From positions 18,023,001 to 18,087,000 of the forward strand of contig CM032128.1 of NCBI GenBank assembly GCA_018894105.1: 64,000 nt of DNA, read 5' to 3'. Positions 61,296-64,000 of this stretch are shown here, one piece after another (within the stretch, counting starts at the first letter, position 1; every line of letters starts with the position of its first letter). Under the pieces are notes generated by a model, which was not told the DNA's origin, ran no database searches, and saw only the letters and a program-made list of their open reading frames with translations. Origin of the DNA: Jacaranda mimosifolia (taxonomy: Eukaryota; Streptophyta; Magnoliopsida; Lamiales; Bignoniaceae). The position numbers and the translations under genes were made by a program.

Positions 61296-63527
61296 TGTTG
61301 GAATAGTGCCTGGCAAGCTAATTAGATTGGCCTTGTAAAAGCTATATCCTTGTAAAACAATCTTGATTAAGTGATATTCATTATATGGCCATCTTCATCT
61401 TATGCTCTTTATTACTTCACTCGTATTTGGATGAAGCCCTCAGATCACATATTACTACAGGGCTTAGTTTGATAATGATGGAATAAATCTTACACAGTTG
61501 TGATCGTAAATCTTCCAAGTCATAAGATCTTATGAGACGGGGCATCTAAGATCTGGATAGACTTGCACTAACAACGCATAAATCCAAGAGTTGGATATTG
61601 CTCCGTTCCATGAGCAACTATATGAGATACGGGTGCATGTTAGAGAGCAAGACACTAAAGACCCTCCAAAGAATCCATTAGATAGTCATAATGGCAAGTT
61701 GGTAGTGGTTAATTCTCCCGCTTACGCTAGTGCATATTATTAGTCCTCTGACCTGAGGATCCATGGTAACCTTGTGTTCGGTCCTCATGCTTTGACTCTT
61801 CCTTGACCACTTAGCGAGTCTTTCAGTTTGAGGTTGGGTATGAGCCACTTGGCATGGAGGTTTGTGAAATCCAAGATGGAATCCGACTCCTCGCTTTTGT
61901 GAAGGGCGAGTGCATCTCCTATGTGTTATATAATGATCGATTCCAATTAATCTTTGCGCAAGGTGATGTGACAATTTGGAAAAGGAGTTTTTCAAAGGTG
62001 AGGTCACACAAGGGAATCGAACATTGAGAATAGAGACATAGTATTGAGGCTATTAGAGAGCCGGCAAATATCTTGCCATAAGCCTCTTTAAGGAGATAGG
62101 AGATGAAAAGATCGTATTTGCATGGTACGCATGAAGCTATGATGGTTCTCCAGAATATTTATTTCGGCCAATTAGTTGGGCTCCGTGGGCTTGAGGTTGG
62201 ATATTGACCATAGAGATTGGGTACTCTTCGATTAATGAGATTAATTGAATTGAGTTGATTAGTTTAAAAGGAGTTTTAAACTAAAATGAATATAAAATAT
62301 TCAAAAGTCACGAAGAGTTGTGAGCCTATGTCCAATGAATGGTAGAACCTATTGGGTCACACACAAAACCAATTAGCTTCCAAAATTGGTAGAGCAATTT
62401 TCTAAATGTTAGAAAACTCACCCTTTTGGTGACTGATTTTCAAAGACCCAATTTGACGGTCAATTTTGGTTTGATTAATTTAAGTGTTAAATTAATCAAC
62501 TAATTTAAGGAGTTAAATTAGACTAATAATTAAGGAGTTAATTATTTGGTGCCGTGTTGACCATCAATTGATCAAGTTAACTTAAAGAGTTAAGTTAACA
62601 AAATTAAGCTTGAGAGTTAAGCTTGTTTGATGTAAGAGTTAAATCAAAGGTTAATTAATTAAATTAAAATGTTTAATTTAATTAATGGGAAGAATACTTT
62701 TTGGCAGGAAAATTTAAATAAAATGTTCATTTAAATTAGCATCTTAATTAATTTGGAATTAGATTCCAAATATAATTGACATGCACATGAAATTTAAGTA
62801 AAACTTGAATTTGAATTTGTCAACTTGGCATGCCACTTGGGCGGTCACCTTGAGGAAGGTGTGATGCCAACTAGCATCACACCTTCAATCCTCTATATAT
62901 AGATATAGAGGGTGAGCATATTCAAAAAACACACACATTACTGAAAAGTGTGAAGACTAGATTCTTTGTATTCTCTCCAAAACTCTTTCTCTCCATGCAT
63001 TGCATCATGTGTTGAGCTTTGCATTTCTTAGTTTTCCCAACCTGAAAATTGGCCTCCTCTACCTTATTTTCTCCTCTCTAACTCCAGCTTCTAGTTAGGG
63101 GAAATTGGAAGAATGATTGGGTGTGGATCACATCAATAGAGGCAAGGAGTTTGACTTGCTAAATTTTGGAGATCCACTGCAGTAACTCCAGATTTGAGAA
63201 TTTTTCTGGAGTGATCCAGAAGGATTTTTTGCTCAAAATTTTCTCAATAGCTTTTTCAGTGTGTGGAGGTGTTCCATATTTAATTTTTTGATTTTAGGAG
63301 CAATATAACCAGGGCAAAGGTTGCCGTCTTTTCGCTGTGCCGATTCCTGATAGTTTCTGGATCCGAGAAAGACACTTGATTTTCTCCTTGTTTTGAGCTA
63401 CAAGAGGTAATTCTTCTTCCTAATCTAGATCTATATCATGACTAGATCCTTGGTTGCTTGATTAGCTTAGTTATTTTCAATCTTATGAAGTTTTGATTTA
63501 TGGATCCTAACGCTACTCTTGCTTTCA
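61296..63527 (+). repeat. Copia LTR F
   Basis: 2232 bp, TGTTGGAATAGTGCC to CTTGCTTTCA. A TATA-like run lies at 62891-62906 and a palindromic U3 array at about 62470-62690. Serves as 3' LTR of the E-F copy and stands in 5' LTR position for the gag at 63940. Confidence 0.92.
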
Positions 63528-63939
63528 ATATACTCGGATACAGGGGATGTTGTGGAGTGGTCTCGAATCAAAGTTTGATTGGTAGGTTCGACTTAACTCC
63601 TAGTAAGGTAGAGGTCATCCATTAAGGGGATCTCTATGAAAAGTGAGGCAAAATATATCAAGAGCTGCATAGAGATGCAATTAGCAAACGTTGCTTACCT
63701 TTGGATTGTTTGTGGATATACATGCGGATAGGGGTGGTCCACTTACAAGTCCCTAGGGTCTTGATTCTCACTAGGAAATGGAATATTTTGAATTGTTCTA
63801 GGTGTTAAGGATTTGATAAAATAGTGGGAGACAAACAAGCTTGAAAGACCATGAACATGTTTTCAATATCAATATTCAATCATATGCTTATACTCTTCTT
63901 TTTCGCCTCTTGTAGATTTTTGAAATCTTCAAAAGCAAA
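63528..63939 (+). other. Copia leader, shortened
   Basis: Matches the leader of the nested minus-strand element from about 40790 downward to its gag start (shared TCTCGAATCAAAGTTTGATT and CCTCTTGTAGATTTTTGAA). The primer-binding site and about 1.5 kb of upstream leader are deleted next to LTR F. Confidence 0.8.
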
Positions 63940-64000
63940 ATGGCTAAGAATCTACTCCACGCTATATTGGAAACTAATAAACTCATCGAGACAAATTTCC
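63940..64000 (+). CDS. Copia gag, N-terminal start (runs off the window)
   Basis: ATG at 63940 opens MAKNLLHAILETNKLIETNF, the counterpart of the gag start at 40401 on the minus strand. The 20 visible codons are uninterrupted. Gag forms the virus-like particle of the retrotransposon. Whether the rest is intact cannot be judged here; the upstream deletion of the primer-binding site means this copy cannot start normal reverse transcription. Confidence 0.7.
   Translation, partial: MAKNLLHAILETNKLIETNF

Larger units (their letters stand above)
57382..63527 (+). mobile_element. Third copia copy, LTR E to LTR F, gag and most of pol deleted
   Basis: LTR E is 57382-59617. A mutated primer-binding site TGGTATTGGAGCC lies at 59620-59632. 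Leader sequence runs to about 61151, then jumps to the last codons of pol (ENIADPLTKPL at 61183-61215, MGLKAIGHW) followed by GCAAGTAGGAGAT and LTR F (61296-63527). The flanks AGGGG and ATATA do not match. LTR F continues directly into leader and gag of a further copy, so E-F is one unit of a recombined LTR-interior-LTR-interior array and not a simple insertion. Confidence 0.82.

Noticed and set aside
57382..63527. Target duplication for the E-F copia element
   Set aside because: Flanks AGGGG and ATATA do not match, and LTR F runs into further copia sequence.

Overview
This window is plant nuclear DNA, most likely from a flowering plant (probably a eudicot, judging by the AT-rich, densely nested repeats). 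The evidence is a class III secretory peroxidase gene with the standard four-exon layout, a decayed copy of the gene for the chloroplast import protein TIC110, and plant-type CACTA, hAT, MULE, Ty1/copia and Ty3/gypsy elements. I see no rRNA, tRNA, CRISPR or organelle DNA. Only one complete host gene is present, the peroxidase. Almost everything else is transposon or transposon-broken sequence.

Layout. 1-1466: the right end of a CACTA transposon, with a decayed transposase-associated gene, inserted into an LTR remnant. 1803-3849 (minus): intact peroxidase gene, with a hAT-type element just upstream (4114-4810). 6760-7866: a second hAT-type element. About 9116-15770: a MULE-type transposon whose interior is mostly minisatellite built on a GTACTT-like word, with an embedded gypsy fragment. 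16495-18677: a 1.09-kb tandem duplication carrying short LTRs. 19713-22599: a gag-only gypsy-type element with LTRs of the same family. 25010-31673 (minus): TIC110 pseudogene with introns still visible, split by a complete 2.4-kb non-coding LTR element (28808-31241, TSD CCACT). 32337-32735: a MITE. 33350-34071: 5' end of another LTR element.

From 34072 to the end, the window is dominated by one Ty1/copia family (Angela/BARE-like by its gag and RT) with unusually long LTRs of about 2.2 kb and a long leader. Six LTR copies are present. An outer plus-strand element (34072-53372) contains a hAT insertion in its 5' LTR, a complete nested minus-strand relative (37560-44572, TSD AAAAA) and a 4.4-kb CACTA element placed just before its 3' LTR. 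A Tat-like gypsy pol remnant (53573-56767) follows, then a third copy (57382-63527) whose right LTR also leads into a further gag start at 63940. Each copia copy has lost a different internal segment, so none could encode its own machinery.

No convincing new gene system was found. The observations most worth following are the GTACTT minisatellite MULE, the GC-AG first intron of the peroxidase, the conserved GC-rich island and palindromic U3 arrays of the copia family, and the intron-bearing TIC110 fragment. Splice sites, TSDs and frames were read by eye; no database search or alignment was run.
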